The notes: a model not told the origin generated them from the letters alone. DNA of 64,000 bases from Streptomyces akebiae (GCF_019599145.1 NZ_CP080647.1:8804001-8868000), one strand, 5' to 3'; positions 8,098-17,189 are shown, counted from the first letter of the stretch. Numbers and translations are program-made.

Positions 8098-9123
8098 TCA
8101 AAGCACACACTCCGCTTCCGCGTACCGATCCTCCGGCACCGTCTTCAACGTCTCCACCGCCTCCGCGAGCGGCACCATCACGATGTCGGTCCCCCGCAGC
8201 GCGGTCATGTGCCCGAACTCACCCCGGTGCACGGCCTCCACCGCGTGCCAGCCGAACCGGGTCGCCAGCACCCGGTCGTACGCGGTCGGCGTACCACCCC
8301 GCTGCACATGCCCGAGGATCACCGGCCGCGCCTCCTTCCCGAGGCGCTGCTCCAGCTCGATCGACAGCTGCCGCGCGATCCCGGCGAACCGCTCGTGCCC
8401 GTAGATGTCCTTGCCGCCCTCGTCGAAGTCCATCGACCCGGCCTTCGGCTTCGCACCCTCCGCGGCGACGACGATCGCGAACCGCTTGCCCGCCGAGAAC
8501 CGCTCGGCGACCTTCGTGCTCAACTCCTCGATGTCGAAGGGCCGCTCCGGTACGACGATGGCGTGCGCCCCGGCCGCCATGCCGGAGTGCAGCGCGATCC
8601 AGCCGGTGTGGCGGCCCATGACCTCCACGACCAGGACCCGCTGGTGGGACTCGGCGGTGGTCTTCAGCCGGTCCAGGGCCTCCGTCGCGACCCCCACGGC
8701 CGTGTCGAAGCCGAACGTGACGTCCGTGACCGCGATGTCGTTGTCGATGGTCTTCGGCACGCCCACGACCGGCAGGCCGCTGTCCGACATCAGCCGGGCC
8801 GCCTTCAGTGTGCCCTCACCACCGATGGGGATGATCGCGTCCAGCCCGAGTTCCTCGACGTGGCCCTTCGCCCGCGCCACCCCGTCCCGCAGGTGCGAGG
8901 GCTGGACCCGGGAGGAACCGAGGATCGTGCCGCCGCGGGCCAGGATGCCCGCCACGGCGTCCAGGTCGAGCTTGAGGTAGTCGCAGTCCAGGAGACCTTT
9001 CCAGCCGTCCCGGAAGCCGATGACCTCGTCGCCGTGGTCGACGACGGCGCGGTGCACGACGGACCGGATGACGGCGTTCAGTCCAGGACAGTCGCCGCCG
9101 GACGTGAGGACACCAATGCGCAT
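8098..9123 (-). CDS. pfkA: ATP-dependent 6-phosphofructokinase
   Basis: 341 residues, the usual length for actinobacterial PfkA; the ATG at 9123 was chosen because the protein then starts MRIGVLTSGGDCPG, the family N terminus (GGD phosphate loop). Catalytic and substrate motifs are present: PIGGEGTLKAA, PKTIDNDI (catalytic Asp), MGRHTGWIALHSG and ILGHVQRGGTPTAYDR. It phosphorylates fructose 6-phosphate in glycolysis. The GGEGT in place of GGDGS is typical of one actinobacterial group, some members of which use PPi, so the phosphoryl donor is not certain. It is separated from gatD by 244 bases and has its own upstream region. Confidence 0.95.
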   Translation of the reverse strand: MRIGVLTSGGDCPGLNAVIRSVVHRAVVDHGDEVIGFRDGWKGLLDCDYLKLDLDAVAGILARGGTILGSSRVQPSHLRDGVARAKGHVEELGLDAIIPIGGEGTLKAARLMSDSGLPVVGVPKTIDNDIAVTDVTFGFDTAVGVATEALDRLKTTAESHQRVLVVEVMGRHTGWIALHSGMAAGAHAIVVPERPFDIEELSTKVAERFSAGKRFAIVVAAEGAKPKAGSMDFDEGGKDIYGHERFAGIARQLSIELEQRLGKEARPVILGHVQRGGTPTAYDRVLATRFGWHAVEAVHRGEFGHMTALRGTDIVMVPLAEAVETLKTVPEDRYAEAECVL

Positions 9124-9317
9124 AGCCCGAATACCTTCTCGACGTGGGCCGGGGGCCGGACCACGCTGTCCGGCTGGAATCCCCGCCACCCTACCGGCGG
9201 CAGGGGGCGGGGCCGTAGCGGGCGTCCGCCTGCTGGACGGCCCCGCACAGGTGAGCGGAGGCCTGGTCAGACGGGCTTTCACAGGTGAGCGAGGGCCACT
9301 ACGGATGGGCTTTCGTA

Positions 9318-9349
9318 GGGGCCCTGAGGAACCGTTTCTCAGGTGCCCC
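9318..9349 (-). terminator. hairpin after gatD
   Basis: GGGGC-CCTGAG (9318-9328) pairs with CTCAGG-T-GCCCC (9338-9349) with one bulged T and a 9-base loop, about 20 bases past the gatD stop. Confidence 0.6.
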
Positions 9350-9367
9350 GGCCCCCTGCCGGACGCG

Positions 9368-10099
9368 CTACGCGGGCTGCTGCTGGGCCGCCGAGATCCG
9401 CTCGTCGCGCAGCGCCTCGAACCAGCGGTCGTCGGTCGGCGGCAGCGCGTTCACATCCAGCGCCAGCTTCAGCAGCAGGTCCGCGATCTGCGGGTTCCGC
9501 GCCAGCACCGGCCCGTGCATGTACGTACCGAACACGGTGTCGTTGTACGCGCCCTCCGTGCCGTCGCCCGTGCCGTTGCCCTTGCCGAGCCGCACCTGCG
9601 CCAGCGGGCGGGCGGTGGGGCCGAGGTGCGTGACGCCCTGGTGGTTCTCGAACCCGGTCAGCTGCGGCAGCCCGAGGCGCGGGTCGATGTCGGCGAGGAC
9701 GTCGCCGACACACCGCTCGCCCTCGCCCCGGGTCGTCGTCACGTCGAGCAGACCGAGGCCCGGCTCGCGCTGGCCGAGGTCGTTGACGAACTCGTGGCCG
9801 AGGATCTGGTAGCCGGCGCAGACCGCGAAGACGATCGCGCCGTTGTTCACGGCCTGGTACAGATGCCGGTCGCGGCGCAGCCGCTCGGCCGCCAGCCGCT
9901 GCGGACGGTCCTCGCCGCCGCCGATCAGGTAGATGTCGCCGGAGGTCGGGATCGGCTGGTCGCTGCGCACGTCCAGCCGGGCCACGTCCAGGCCGCGCTG
10001 GCGCGCACGGCGCTCGACGACGAGGACGTTGCCCTGGTCGCCGTAGGTGCTGAGCAGGTCCGGGTAGACCCAGACGATCCGCAGGCTGTTGTCACTCAT
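9368..10099 (-). CDS. gatD: lipid II isoglutaminyl synthase glutaminase subunit GatD
   Basis: 243 residues, class-I glutamine amidotransferase (CobB/CobQ-like). Nucleophile cysteine lies in VFAVCAGYQILGHEF; the catalytic histidine lies in TYMHGPVLARNP; LIGGGEDRPQ is a substrate loop. It releases ammonia from glutamine for MurT, which amidates the alpha-carboxyl of D-glutamate in lipid II. The start ATG at 10099 follows GAGGGG. It lies 37 bases after murT in the same direction, the standard murT-gatD operon. Confidence 0.93.
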   Translation of the reverse strand: MSDNSLRIVWVYPDLLSTYGDQGNVLVVERRARQRGLDVARLDVRSDQPIPTSGDIYLIGGGEDRPQRLAAERLRRDRHLYQAVNNGAIVFAVCAGYQILGHEFVNDLGQREPGLGLLDVTTTRGEGERCVGDVLADIDPRLGLPQLTGFENHQGVTHLGPTARPLAQVRLGKGNGTGDGTEGAYNDTVFGTYMHGPVLARNPQIADLLLKLALDVNALPPTDDRWFEALRDERISAAQQQPA

Positions 10100-10136
10100 G
10101 AGTCAGTGCCCCTCAGAGTCGTATGTGGTCGGATGC

Positions 10137-11375
10137 TCAGTTGCCCACGCGGCGGCGCAGGTCCTGGAACGCGGTGTAGTTCGCGATGACCTCGATCCGG
10201 CCCGGCGGGCACATCTGCACCGCCTGGTCGAGGGTGTCACAGACCTGGAAGTGCTGGTTCGCGACCTCCAGGCGCACCGCGAGGTCCAGCTTGCGGTCGC
10301 CGAGCACGAAGATCGGGTGGCCGGTGAGCCGGGTGTAGTCCACGTCCCACAGCCAGGAGGTGTCCGTGCCGTCGGCGCCGCGCGCGTTCACCGACAGGAT
10401 CACCGGTGACGGCGGCGGGTCGATCAGGGAGAAGGTCTCCAGCCAGCCCGCCGGGTTCTTGGCGAGCAGCAGCCGCAGGTCGCGCTGCATGAACTGGACC
10501 ACGTCGTACCGTCCGGCGACCGCCTGAACCTGGTACATGCGTTCCAGGGCGACCTGTGGCGGCACACCGAAGACGGCGGCGGTGGCGGCGGAGGAGGCGG
10601 CGTTGGCCTTGTTGGCGCGGCCCGGCAGCTGCAGGTGGATCGGCCAGGCCGAACCGTGCGGGTCGAGGACGTGGTCGCCGGAGAGCGCCCAGCTCGGGGT
10701 GGGGCGGCGGAAGCCGCACTCCCCGCAGAACCAGTCGTCGCCGGGGCGCTGCATCACACCGCCGCAGGACGGGCAGGACCAGGCGTCGTCCTTCCACATC
10801 TGGCCGACCGCGACCCAGATGACGTTCGGGGACGACGAGGCCGCCCACACGATCAGCGGGTCGTCGCAGTTGGCCACGACGACGGCCTTGGTGCCGGCCA
10901 GGCCCTCCCGCCACGCCTCCGCCATCATGCGGGTCTCGGCGGCGCGGTCCAGCTGGTCGCGGGAGAGGTTGAGCAGCGCGATGCACTTGGGGTCGGTGTC
11001 CCGCGCCACACCGGCCAGGTACTTCTCGTCGACCTCGATGACCGCGAACTTCGCGTCCGAGTTCCCGGCGAGAGCCGAGGTGATGCCCGCGGGCATGTTG
11101 GCGCCGAGCGCGTTCGAGACGACCGGGCCCGCGGCCCGCAGTGCCTCGGCGATCAGCCGGGTCGTGGTGGTCTTGCCGTTGGTGGCGGAGACCAGGACGA
11201 CGTCCAGGCTCTGTGCGAGCCTGGCGAGGAGGTCGGGGTCGAGTTTCAGTGCCACCCGGCCGCCGATCACAGATCCGCTACCGCGTCCCGCGGCACGCGA
11301 TGCCGCCGCGACCGCCTTGCCCGCCGTCACGGCCAGCTTGGCCCGCGGCGTGAGCGGGTCCGAGTTGCCTGCCAT
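10137..11375 (-). CDS. murT: lipid II isoglutaminyl synthase Mur-ligase subunit MurT
   Basis: 412 residues. The ATG at 11375 follows a strong AAGGAGG. Mur ligase ATP loop is SATNGKTTTTRLI (about residues 64-76); the Cys4 zinc ribbon typical of MurT is CPSCGG...CGECG (about 205-225); the C-terminal DUF1727 region follows (QAVAGRYDVVQF onwards). MurT activates the D-iso-glutamate carboxylate with ATP while GatD supplies ammonia. Amidation is needed for efficient transpeptidation in Gram-positive walls. It is the first gene of the pair and is divergent from def. Confidence 0.94.
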   Translation of the reverse strand: MAGNSDPLTPRAKLAVTAGKAVAAASRAAGRGSGSVIGGRVALKLDPDLLARLAQSLDVVLVSATNGKTTTTRLIAEALRAAGPVVSNALGANMPAGITSALAGNSDAKFAVIEVDEKYLAGVARDTDPKCIALLNLSRDQLDRAAETRMMAEAWREGLAGTKAVVVANCDDPLIVWAASSSPNVIWVAVGQMWKDDAWSCPSCGGVMQRPGDDWFCGECGFRRPTPSWALSGDHVLDPHGSAWPIHLQLPGRANKANAASSAATAAVFGVPPQVALERMYQVQAVAGRYDVVQFMQRDLRLLLAKNPAGWLETFSLIDPPPSPVILSVNARGADGTDTSWLWDVDYTRLTGHPIFVLGDRKLDLAVRLEVANQHFQVCDTLDQAVQMCPPGRIEVIANYTAFQDLRRRVGN

Positions 11376-11514
11376 CAGTTCTCGATCCTCCTTGCGTACA
11401 GCGCCGCGCCCAGTCCCGGCAACGTGTGGACCAAAGCCTATCGAGATCCACTCACGCGCCCGAATCTCGACCGGGCCGTCGCACTGGTCGGACCGGCGAT
11501 ATCGGGTCCGACCG

Positions 11515-11520
11515 TACCCT
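11515..11520 (+). promoter_or_regulatory. possible -10 element of a leaderless def transcript
   Basis: TACCCT lies 7 bases before the chosen def ATG (11528) and no ribosome site precedes that codon. This spacing would start transcription at or next to the A of ATG, a common arrangement in actinobacteria. No clear -35 was seen. Confidence 0.35.
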
Positions 11521-11527
11521 TGCGCCC

Positions 11528-12067
11528 ATGCGAAGCGGCTCGATTCCCGGCGCCCGAGGGCGCGTTCTCCCCATGACACTGCTCGGGGACCCCGTATTGC
11601 AGGCGCCCTGTGAAGAGGTGACGGAGTTCGGGCCCGAACTGGTGCGGCTTGTGGAGGACATGTTCGCGACCATGTACCACGCGCGGGGGGTGGGGCTCGC
11701 CGCGAACCAGGTGGGCCGGGGGCTTCGGGTGTTCGTGTACGACTGCCCGGACGACGACGATGTGCGCCATCTCGGCCATGTCGTGAACCCGAGGCTCGTC
11801 TCCGCGGAGGGGATCGTGCTGCGGGGCCCCGAGGGATGCCTGTCGCTGCCGGGGCTGGAGGCGGGGGTGGAACGGTACGACGAGGCCGTCGTCGAGGGGT
11901 TCACCGTGGACGGGGACCGGGTGCGGGTGCGGGGGAGCGGCTTCTTCGCGCGGTGCCTGCAGCACGAGTGCGATCACCTGGAGGGTCGGGTGTATGTCGA
12001 CCGGCTTTCGGGGTGGAGACGTTCTCGGGTGATGAGGAAGGTCGCGAAGGCGTCGTGGGGGCGGTGA
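11528..12067 (+). CDS. def: peptide deformylase
   Basis: 179 residues. All three metal-site motifs are present: GVGLAANQVG (motif I, with Asn in place of the common Pro), EGCLSLPG (metal Cys) and QHECDHLEG (HExxH-type). It removes the formyl group from the N-terminal Met of new proteins. The frame is open to 11426, but homologues usually begin near the chosen ATG and a -10-like TACCCT sits just upstream, favouring a leaderless start at 11528. It is divergent from murT-gatD. Genomes of this genus usually carry several def paralogues. Confidence 0.93.
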   Translation: MRSGSIPGARGRVLPMTLLGDPVLQAPCEEVTEFGPELVRLVEDMFATMYHARGVGLAANQVGRGLRVFVYDCPDDDDVRHLGHVVNPRLVSAEGIVLRGPEGCLSLPGLEAGVERYDEAVVEGFTVDGDRVRVRGSGFFARCLQHECDHLEGRVYVDRLSGWRRSRVMRKVAKASWGR

Positions 12068-12073
12068 GTTCGG

Positions 12074-12139
12074 CGGGTGCGGGTGCGGGTGCGGGTGCGG
12101 GCGCGGGTGCGGGCGCGGGGCCGGTGTGGGTGCGGGTCC
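12074..12139. repeat. GCGGGT hexamer microsatellite
   Basis: About nine degenerate GCGGGT/GCGGGC units immediately after the def stop codon, grading into a GC-rich intergenic repeat similar to those at 8015 and 18784. Confidence 0.7.
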
Positions 12140-12193
12140 GGGTGGTGTGTGGCTGCACGCGCCCACGCGGCGGAGCCGCGTATCGACTCGGCC

Positions 12194-12213
12194 CGCGCCC
12201 CTGACGGGGCGCG
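12194..12213. terminator. hairpin between convergent def and tetR genes
   Basis: CGCGCCCC (12194-12201), loop TGAC, GGGGCGCG (12206-12213): a perfect 8-bp stem. Confidence 0.6.
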
Positions 12214-12241
12214 ATCCCCTGCCTGAGCGACGAGCGACCCT

Positions 12242-12886
12242 CTAGAAACCGGGGCCGCCGACCTTGTCGCCCGCGGCTGCCAGGCGGCCCCAGAGCAGGT
12301 CCGCGAGACTGCGGACCAACTCGGCCCTGGTGAGCGGGCGTTCGCCGAGCCACCAGTCGCCCGCCGCGTGCATCATGCCTACGATGCCGTGGCCCCAGAC
12401 ACGTGCCAGTTGGCGGCTGTCGGGGCCGAGGTCGAGACGCTCCTCTATGACCGTGCCGAGTTCTTCGCCCATGCGCCGAAGGAGGGGGGCCGAGTGCTTG
12501 CCGACGTCGAAGCCCTGGTCGCCGGGCTGGCCGCCCTCGGCGGGGTGCATGAGGAAGCGGTACACCTGGGGGCGGGCCTCGATGGCCGCCAGATAGGTGT
12601 CGAGGGTCGCCTCGACGCGTTCGCGGCGCTCCGCCGGTGCGTCCAGCGCGGCCCGCAGCGAGTCGAGGAGGGCATCGGTGTGACGCTGGGCGAGGGCGGC
12701 GTAGAGTCCGCCCTTGTCGCCGAAGTGGCGATACAGAATGGGCTTGGTGATGCCGGCCTCGGCGGCGATGGCGTTCATCGACGCTCCGGGGCCGTCGCGG
12801 AGCACGACTCGGTCCGCGGCCTCCAGCAGCTCGCGCCGACGGCGGTCGGCGGACCGCTCCTGGTCGGTCCGCTGCGTGGTGTCCAT
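12242..12886 (-). CDS. TetR-family regulator
   Basis: 214 residues; ATG at 12886 after GGGGAGAG. The N-terminal helix-turn-helix is clear (MNAIAAEAGITKPILYRHFGDKGGLY, about residues 37-62). The C-terminal ligand domain contains MHAAGDWWLGERPLTRAELV. It is divergent from an acyl-CoA dehydrogenase gene across a 173-base gap with two palindromes, so it probably represses that gene and itself, perhaps responding to an acyl-CoA. That target assignment is inference from layout. Confidence 0.9.
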   Translation of the reverse strand: MDTTQRTDQERSADRRRRELLEAADRVVLRDGPGASMNAIAAEAGITKPILYRHFGDKGGLYAALAQRHTDALLDSLRAALDAPAERRERVEATLDTYLAAIEARPQVYRFLMHPAEGGQPGDQGFDVGKHSAPLLRRMGEELGTVIEERLDLGPDSRQLARVWGHGIVGMMHAAGDWWLGERPLTRAELVRSLADLLWGRLAAAGDKVGGPGF

Positions 12887-12995
12887 GAGTCTCTCCCCCA
12901 CATGCTGATGACGGTGACGCCTTGCGCAAACTAACACTGATTGGCGTGACCCGATCGAACGGGCTACCGAGCCCTGCTCGGGAGTTGACTTTTCC

Positions 12996-13033
12996 TACCG
13001 ACCGGTAACAGACTCCTGTTACCGCAGGTAACA
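12996..13033. promoter_or_regulatory. two palindromes, candidate TetR operators
   Basis: TACCGACCGGTA (12996-13007, arms TACCG/CGGTA) and TGTTACCGCAGGTAACA (13017-13033, 7-bp arms and a 3-base spacer) lie just upstream of the acyl-CoA dehydrogenase start and just after a TTGACT (12985-12990) that could be a -35. A repressor bound here would block that promoter. Confidence 0.65.
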
Positions 13034-13059
13034 TCTTAGTGCAGTGCTGGAGGCGCGTC

Positions 13060-14286
13060 ATGGCCGAGTTCATCATGGAACTCAACGAGGAACAGCGAGA
13101 GGTTCGCGACTGGCTCCACGGATTCGCCGCCGATGTGATCCGCCCCGCGGCGGCCGAGTGGGACGAGCGCGAGGAGACCCCCTGGCCGGTGATCCAGGAG
13201 GCCGCGAAGGTCGGCATCTACTCCCTGGACTTCTACGCCCAGCAGTACTTCGACCCCACCGGCCTCGGCATCCCCATGGCCATGGAGGAGCTGTTCTGGG
13301 GCGACGCGGGCATCGCCCTGTCCATCGTCGGCACCGGCCTCGCCGCCGTCGGTGTCCTCGCCAACGGGACCGAGGAGCAGATCGGCACCTGGATCCCCCA
13401 GATGTACGGGGACGCGAGCGATGTCAAGGTCGCCGCGTTCTGCTCCTCCGAGCCCGACGCCGGTTCCGACGTGGCGTCCATGCGCACCCGGGCCGTGTAC
13501 GACGAGGCCAAGGACGAGTGGGTCCTCAACGGCACCAAGACCTGGGCGACCAACGGAGGCATCGCCAACGTCCATGTCGTCGTCGCCGTGGTCGACCCCG
13601 AACTCGGTTCCAAGGGCCACGCGTCCTTCATCGTCCCGCCGAACACGCCCGGCCTCTCCCAGGGCCAGAAGTTCAAGAAGCACGGCATCCGTGCCTCCCA
13701 CACCGCCGAGGTGGTCCTGGAGGACGTACGCGTCCCCGGCTCCTGCCTCCTCGGCGGCAAGGAGAAGCTCGACGAACGCCTGGCGCGCGCCCGTGAGCGG
13801 GCCAAGGCCGGGGGCGAGCGGGTGAAGAACGCGGCGATGGCCACGTTCGAGGCGTCCCGCCCGGCCGTGGGCGCCATGGCGGTGGGCACCGCCCGTGCCG
13901 CGTACGAGGTCGCCCTCGACTACGCCAAGACCCGTGAGCAGTTCGGCCGGCCCATCATCGACAACCAGGGCGTCGCCTTCCAGCTCGCGGACATGCGGAC
14001 CTCCGTCGACGCGGCGCGACTGCTGGTGTGGCGGGCGTCCTGGATGGCGATCAACGGGAAGCAGTTCACGGCGGCCGAGGGGTCCCAGTCGAAGCTGTTC
14101 GCGAGCGAGACCGCGAAGAAGGTGACCGCGCAGGCGATCCAGATCCTGGGCGGCAACGGGTACACCCGGGAGTACCCGGTCGAGCGGATGCACCGTGACG
14201 CGGCCATCTACACCATCTTCGAGGGTACGAGCGAGGTGCAGCGGCTGGTGATCGCCAGGACCGTGTCGGGGATGCCGATCCGGTAG
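13060..14286 (+). CDS. acyl-CoA dehydrogenase
   Basis: 408 residues. ATG at 13060 with GGAGG seven bases before. Full-length ACAD fold: N-terminal helical domain, [10 protein letters not shown] and KTWATNGG (flavin/substrate contacts in the middle beta domain), and the C-terminal helical domain with [28 protein letters not shown] and the catalytic-base region FEGTSEVQ. It should oxidise an acyl-CoA to the enoyl-CoA using FAD and pass electrons to ETF. An unusual charged insert ([18 protein letters not shown], around residue 255) sits before the C-terminal domain. It is regulated presumably by the divergent TetR. Confidence 0.93.
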   Translation: MAEFIMELNEEQREVRDWLHGFAADVIRPAAAEWDEREETPWPVIQEAAKVGIYSLDFYAQQYFDPTGLGIPMAMEELFWGDAGIALSIVGTGLAAVGVLANGTEEQIGTWIPQMYGDASDVKVAAFCSSEPDAGSDVASMRTRAVYDEAKDEWVLNGTKTWATNGGIANVHVVVAVVDPELGSKGHASFIVPPNTPGLSQGQKFKKHGIRASHTAEVVLEDVRVPGSCLLGGKEKLDERLARARERAKAGGERVKNAAMATFEASRPAVGAMAVGTARAAYEVALDYAKTREQFGRPIIDNQGVAFQLADMRTSVDAARLLVWRASWMAINGKQFTAAEGSQSKLFASETAKKVTAQAIQILGGNGYTREYPVERMHRDAAIYTIFEGTSEVQRLVIARTVSGMPIR

Positions 14287-14331
14287 GCGCGGGGAGCCGC
14301 GCGACCGCACGTGGACCCGAGGGAGCGCCCG

Positions 14332-14994
14332 ATGACTCGCACGGCCGGAGAACTGCTGGAGGCCACGACCGTGCGACTCGCCCCGGATCCCGGCGCCAAC
14401 CCTCTGCTGCCGCTGATCGCCTCCGGTACGGCCGGCCGTGGCGTTCTCGCCGCACTCGCCCTGGAGCAACGCCTTGTCATCGCCGCCGACCTGCGCTCCT
14501 TCCGCCATCTGGCCGGGCGGTCGGCGGTCGAGGAGCCGACCTGCGCCCCCTTCTTCGAGATGCTCGCGGAGGGGGAGGCGGTGGCGGCGGGGCGGCTCGG
14601 GGCGTTCGCCGAGGCGTGCGGTGCGGACGGGGAGAGAACGGCGGCGTACGAGCCGCTGCCGGGCTGTCAGGCCTACCCGTCGTACGTCGCCCGGCTCGCC
14701 CTGGGCGCGGCACCGGCCGACGTGGTGCTCGCCCTGAGCGCCAACTTCGCTTCCTGGGGCGGCTATTGCGCCACGATCTCGCGGGCCCTCCGCGACCACT
14801 ATGGCTTCACCGACGAAGCCCGCGCCTTCTTCGACTTCTGCGCCGAGTCGGCACCGGAACTGGAGGAGCGGGCGAGGGCGGCGGTACAGGCCGGGTTGGA
14901 CACCGGGCGGATCAGTGAGAAGCGGGCGCGCACCTACGGCCGCCTGCTGCAGAGCTACGAGGCGATGTTCTGGACCACGCCGGCGCGCCCCTGA
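14332..14994 (+). CDS. TenA/PqqC-fold (haem-oxygenase-like) protein
   Basis: 220 residues; ATG at 14332 with GAGGGAG ten bases upstream. All-helical sequence with the TenA-like pattern: ALALEQRLVIAADLRSF early, YPSYVARLALGA and ALSANFASWGGYC in the middle, and a helical end. TenA proteins hydrolyse thiamin breakdown products; related members act on other small molecules or are non-catalytic. The catalytic Cys and Glu positions of true TenA are not obvious, so the reaction is left open. It lies 45 bases after the acyl-CoA dehydrogenase and may be co-transcribed. Confidence 0.75.
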   Translation: MTRTAGELLEATTVRLAPDPGANPLLPLIASGTAGRGVLAALALEQRLVIAADLRSFRHLAGRSAVEEPTCAPFFEMLAEGEAVAAGRLGAFAEACGADGERTAAYEPLPGCQAYPSYVARLALGAAPADVVLALSANFASWGGYCATISRALRDHYGFTDEARAFFDFCAESAPELEERARAAVQAGLDTGRISEKRARTYGRLLQSYEAMFWTTPARP

Positions 14995-15001
14995 ACGCCG
15001 T

Positions 15002-15029
15002 GCGGGGCCGTATCACTGTGCGGCCCCGC
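15002..15029. terminator. hairpin between convergent genes
   Basis: GCGGGGCCG (15002-15010) pairs with CGGCCCCGC (15021-15029), 9 bp. It overlaps the last codons of the small gene at 15013-15246. Confidence 0.6.
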
Positions 15030-15246
15030 TGCTGTGGGCGATGCACGCCACGTCGATCCGGTCCGCCAGCTTCGCCAGCTCGATCGTCAGTGCCGCCACC
15101 GTGTCCTCGTCGAGCTCCTCACCCGCCTCCACCAGGTGCAGCCAGCGCCCGCCCACCGTCCGCAGCAGCTTGCTCACATCGGCCGCAGACACCTGCAGGG
15201 TCCCGCGGTCGTCGACGATCAGAGGCAGAGTCACTTCGCGGTTCAC
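15013..15246 (-). CDS. small conserved protein, DUF6213-like
   Basis: 77 residues, starting MNREVTLPLIVDDRGTLQV. It resembles the short Streptomyces family annotated DUF6213 (assignment from memory). The start is GTG at 15246, preceded by TACCAT seven bases away instead of a ribosome site, which suggests a leaderless message. No signal peptide or membrane segment; likely a small cytoplasmic protein. Function unknown. Confidence 0.75.
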   Translation of the reverse strand: MNREVTLPLIVDDRGTLQVSAADVSKLLRTVGGRWLHLVEAGEELDEDTVAALTIELAKLADRIDVACIAHSSGAAQ

Positions 15247-15271
15247 AACGGGGATGGTAGCCGCGGAACGC

Positions 15272-16657
15272 TCACGCCCCGTGCCATACGGTGGTGATGT
15301 TGCAGAACTCCCGGATTCCGTGTCCGGACAGCTCGCGCCCGTATCCGGACCGCTTGACCCCGCCGAACGGGAACGCGGGGTGGGAGGCGGTCATCCCGTT
15401 GACGTAGACCGCGCCGGCGTCGAGGTCCCGGACGAAGCGCTCGACCTCGGCGGAGTCCCGGGTCCACACGTTGGAGCTGAGCCCGAAGGGCGTGTCGTTG
15501 GCGATCGCGATCGCTTCGTCGACGTCGGCGACCCGGTACAGCGTGGCCACGGGACCGAAGGTCTCCTCCTGGTGGACGCGCATCTCGGGGGTGATGTCGG
15601 CGAGGACGGTCGGCGGGTAGAACCAGCCGGGCCCGTCGGGGCGTTCGGCGCCGCACAGGACGGTGGCGCCGCTCTCCACGGCCTCGTCGACCAGTTCCTC
15701 CAGGTCCGCACGGCCCCGCTCGCTGGAGAGCGGACCGACGTCGGTGTCCTCGTCCAGCGGGTCGCCCACCCGCAGCGCCTTCATGGCCTCGACGAACCGC
15801 TCGGCGAAGGCGTCGTACACGTCGGCGTGCACGATGAACCGCTTGGCGGCGATGCACGACTGCCCGGTGTTCTGCACCCGGGCCGTCACCGCGACCTCCG
15901 CCGCCTTCCCGACGTCGGCGGACGGCATCACCACGTACGGATCACTGCCGCCCAGTTCCAGGACCGTCTTCTTGATCTCGTCCCCGGCGACCGAGGCGAC
16001 GGCCCGCCCGGCCGGCTCGCTGCCGGTGAGGGTGGCGGCCTTCACCCGGGGATCGCGCAGGATGTCCTCGACGGCGCCGGAGCCGACGAGCAGCGTCTGG
16101 AAGCAGCCCTCGGGGAATCCCGCCCGGCGGAAGAGGTCCTCCAGGTAGAGCGCGGTCTGCGGGACGTTGGACGCGTGCTTGAGCAGGCCCACGTTGCCCG
16201 CCATCAGGGCGGGGGCGGCGAAGCGGATCACCTGCCAGAGCGGAAAGTTCCACGGCATCACGGCGAGCACCGGACCGAGCGGCCGGTAGCGGACCAGGAC
16301 ACGGGAGGCGCCCGAGTCCTTCACATCCGCGTCGGACGGCTCCACGTCGGTGAGCAGCACCTCGGCGTGGTCTGCGTACCAGCGCATCGCCTTCGCGCAC
16401 TTGGCGGCCTCGGCACGGGCCTGCTTGACGGGCTTGCCCATCTCCGTGGTCATCACCCTGGCGACGTCCTCGGTGTCCTCGTCGAGGAGGTCGGCGGCCC
16501 GGCGCAGCAGCCGGGAGCGTTCCGCGAAGGAGGTGGTCCGGTAGGTGCGGAACGCGGCGTCGGCGGTGGCGAGGCGGTGCTCGATCTCCTCCTCGCCCAG
16601 GGCGTCGTACGTCTTGAGGGTCTCGCCGTTCGCCGGGTTGACCGTGGCGATGGGCAT
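15272..16657 (-). CDS. NAD(P)-dependent aldehyde (succinate-semialdehyde type) dehydrogenase
   Basis: 461 residues; ATG at 16657 with AGGAGG upstream. ALDH fold with cofactor motif VMPWNFPLWQ, the catalytic Glu in LELGGSDPYVV, the nucleophilic Cys in NTGQSCIAAKRFIV and the C-terminal PFGGVKRSGYGRELS. The sequence fits the short SSADH (GabD/Sad) subgroup, which converts succinate semialdehyde to succinate in GABA breakdown, though substrates vary within it. It sits between the DUF6213-like gene and a NUDIX gene, with no aminotransferase nearby. Confidence 0.88.
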   Translation of the reverse strand: MPIATVNPANGETLKTYDALGEEEIEHRLATADAAFRTYRTTSFAERSRLLRRAADLLDEDTEDVARVMTTEMGKPVKQARAEAAKCAKAMRWYADHAEVLLTDVEPSDADVKDSGASRVLVRYRPLGPVLAVMPWNFPLWQVIRFAAPALMAGNVGLLKHASNVPQTALYLEDLFRRAGFPEGCFQTLLVGSGAVEDILRDPRVKAATLTGSEPAGRAVASVAGDEIKKTVLELGGSDPYVVMPSADVGKAAEVAVTARVQNTGQSCIAAKRFIVHADVYDAFAERFVEAMKALRVGDPLDEDTDVGPLSSERGRADLEELVDEAVESGATVLCGAERPDGPGWFYPPTVLADITPEMRVHQEETFGPVATLYRVADVDEAIAIANDTPFGLSSNVWTRDSAEVERFVRDLDAGAVYVNGMTASHPAFPFGGVKRSGYGRELSGHGIREFCNITTVWHGA

Positions 16658-16721
16658 GCTGGCCTCCTGCGTGGACTGTCCTTCGACCTTCCCGCGCGAC
16701 GGCGCACGCCGCAACGCGGAC

Positions 16722-17189
16722 TCAGGACGAGTGCTCCAGGAGGCGGTCGAGAAACTCCGCCTGTGCCGGGACGATCACGGCCCGCGCCCGGTCGACGCTG
16801 AGCCACTCCACGCGGTCCAGCTCCGGGAACTCCTGGAGCTGCCCGGACCTCGGCGGCCACTCCATGCGGAAGGTCCCCGGTACGACGGTCGCCGGGTCGA
16901 GGTCCGCCTCGATCGCCCAGGCCGTGACGATCTTGCCGTTCTTCTGCCGCACCTCGCCCAGCGGTACGGCCTCCCCGTCGGGCGGCGCCAGCCCCAGTTC
17001 CTCCTGGAACTCCCGGCGGGCCGCGTCCCAGGCGGGCTCGTCCGGCTCGTACTCGCCCTTCGGCACGCTCCACGCACCCGCGTCCTTGTGCGCGAAGTAC
17101 GGGCCGCCCATGTGGCCGAGCAGTACCTCGACGCCGTGCTCGGTGCGGCGGTGCAGCAGCAGGCCGGCACTGCGCTTGGGTGTGGTCAA
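16722..17189 (-). CDS. NUDIX hydrolase
   Basis: 155 residues. The NUDIX box is complete: G-x5-E-x7-REFQEELGL within residues ~44-66. These enzymes hydrolyse nucleoside diphosphate derivatives with Mg2+. The start is an inferred TTG at 17189 that overlaps the TGA of the upstream ligase gene (TTGA), with GAGGTG ahead of it; the two genes are therefore translationally coupled. The combination fits a nucleotide-pool or DNA-repair role. Confidence 0.87.
   Translation of the reverse strand: MTTPKRSAGLLLHRRTEHGVEVLLGHMGGPYFAHKDAGAWSVPKGEYEPDEPAWDAARREFQEELGLAPPDGEAVPLGEVRQKNGKIVTAWAIEADLDPATVVPGTFRMEWPPRSGQLQEFPELDRVEWLSVDRARAVIVPAQAEFLDRLLEHSS

Noticed and set aside
9124..9367. Small open frames between gatD and pfkA
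   Set aside because: None has a ribosome site or protein-like composition; the gap is better explained by the gatD terminator and pfkA promoter.
12074..12213. A coding extension of peptide deformylase into the GCGGGT repeats
   Set aside because: The def stop codon at 12065-12067 is in the right place for the family and the repeat lies after it.
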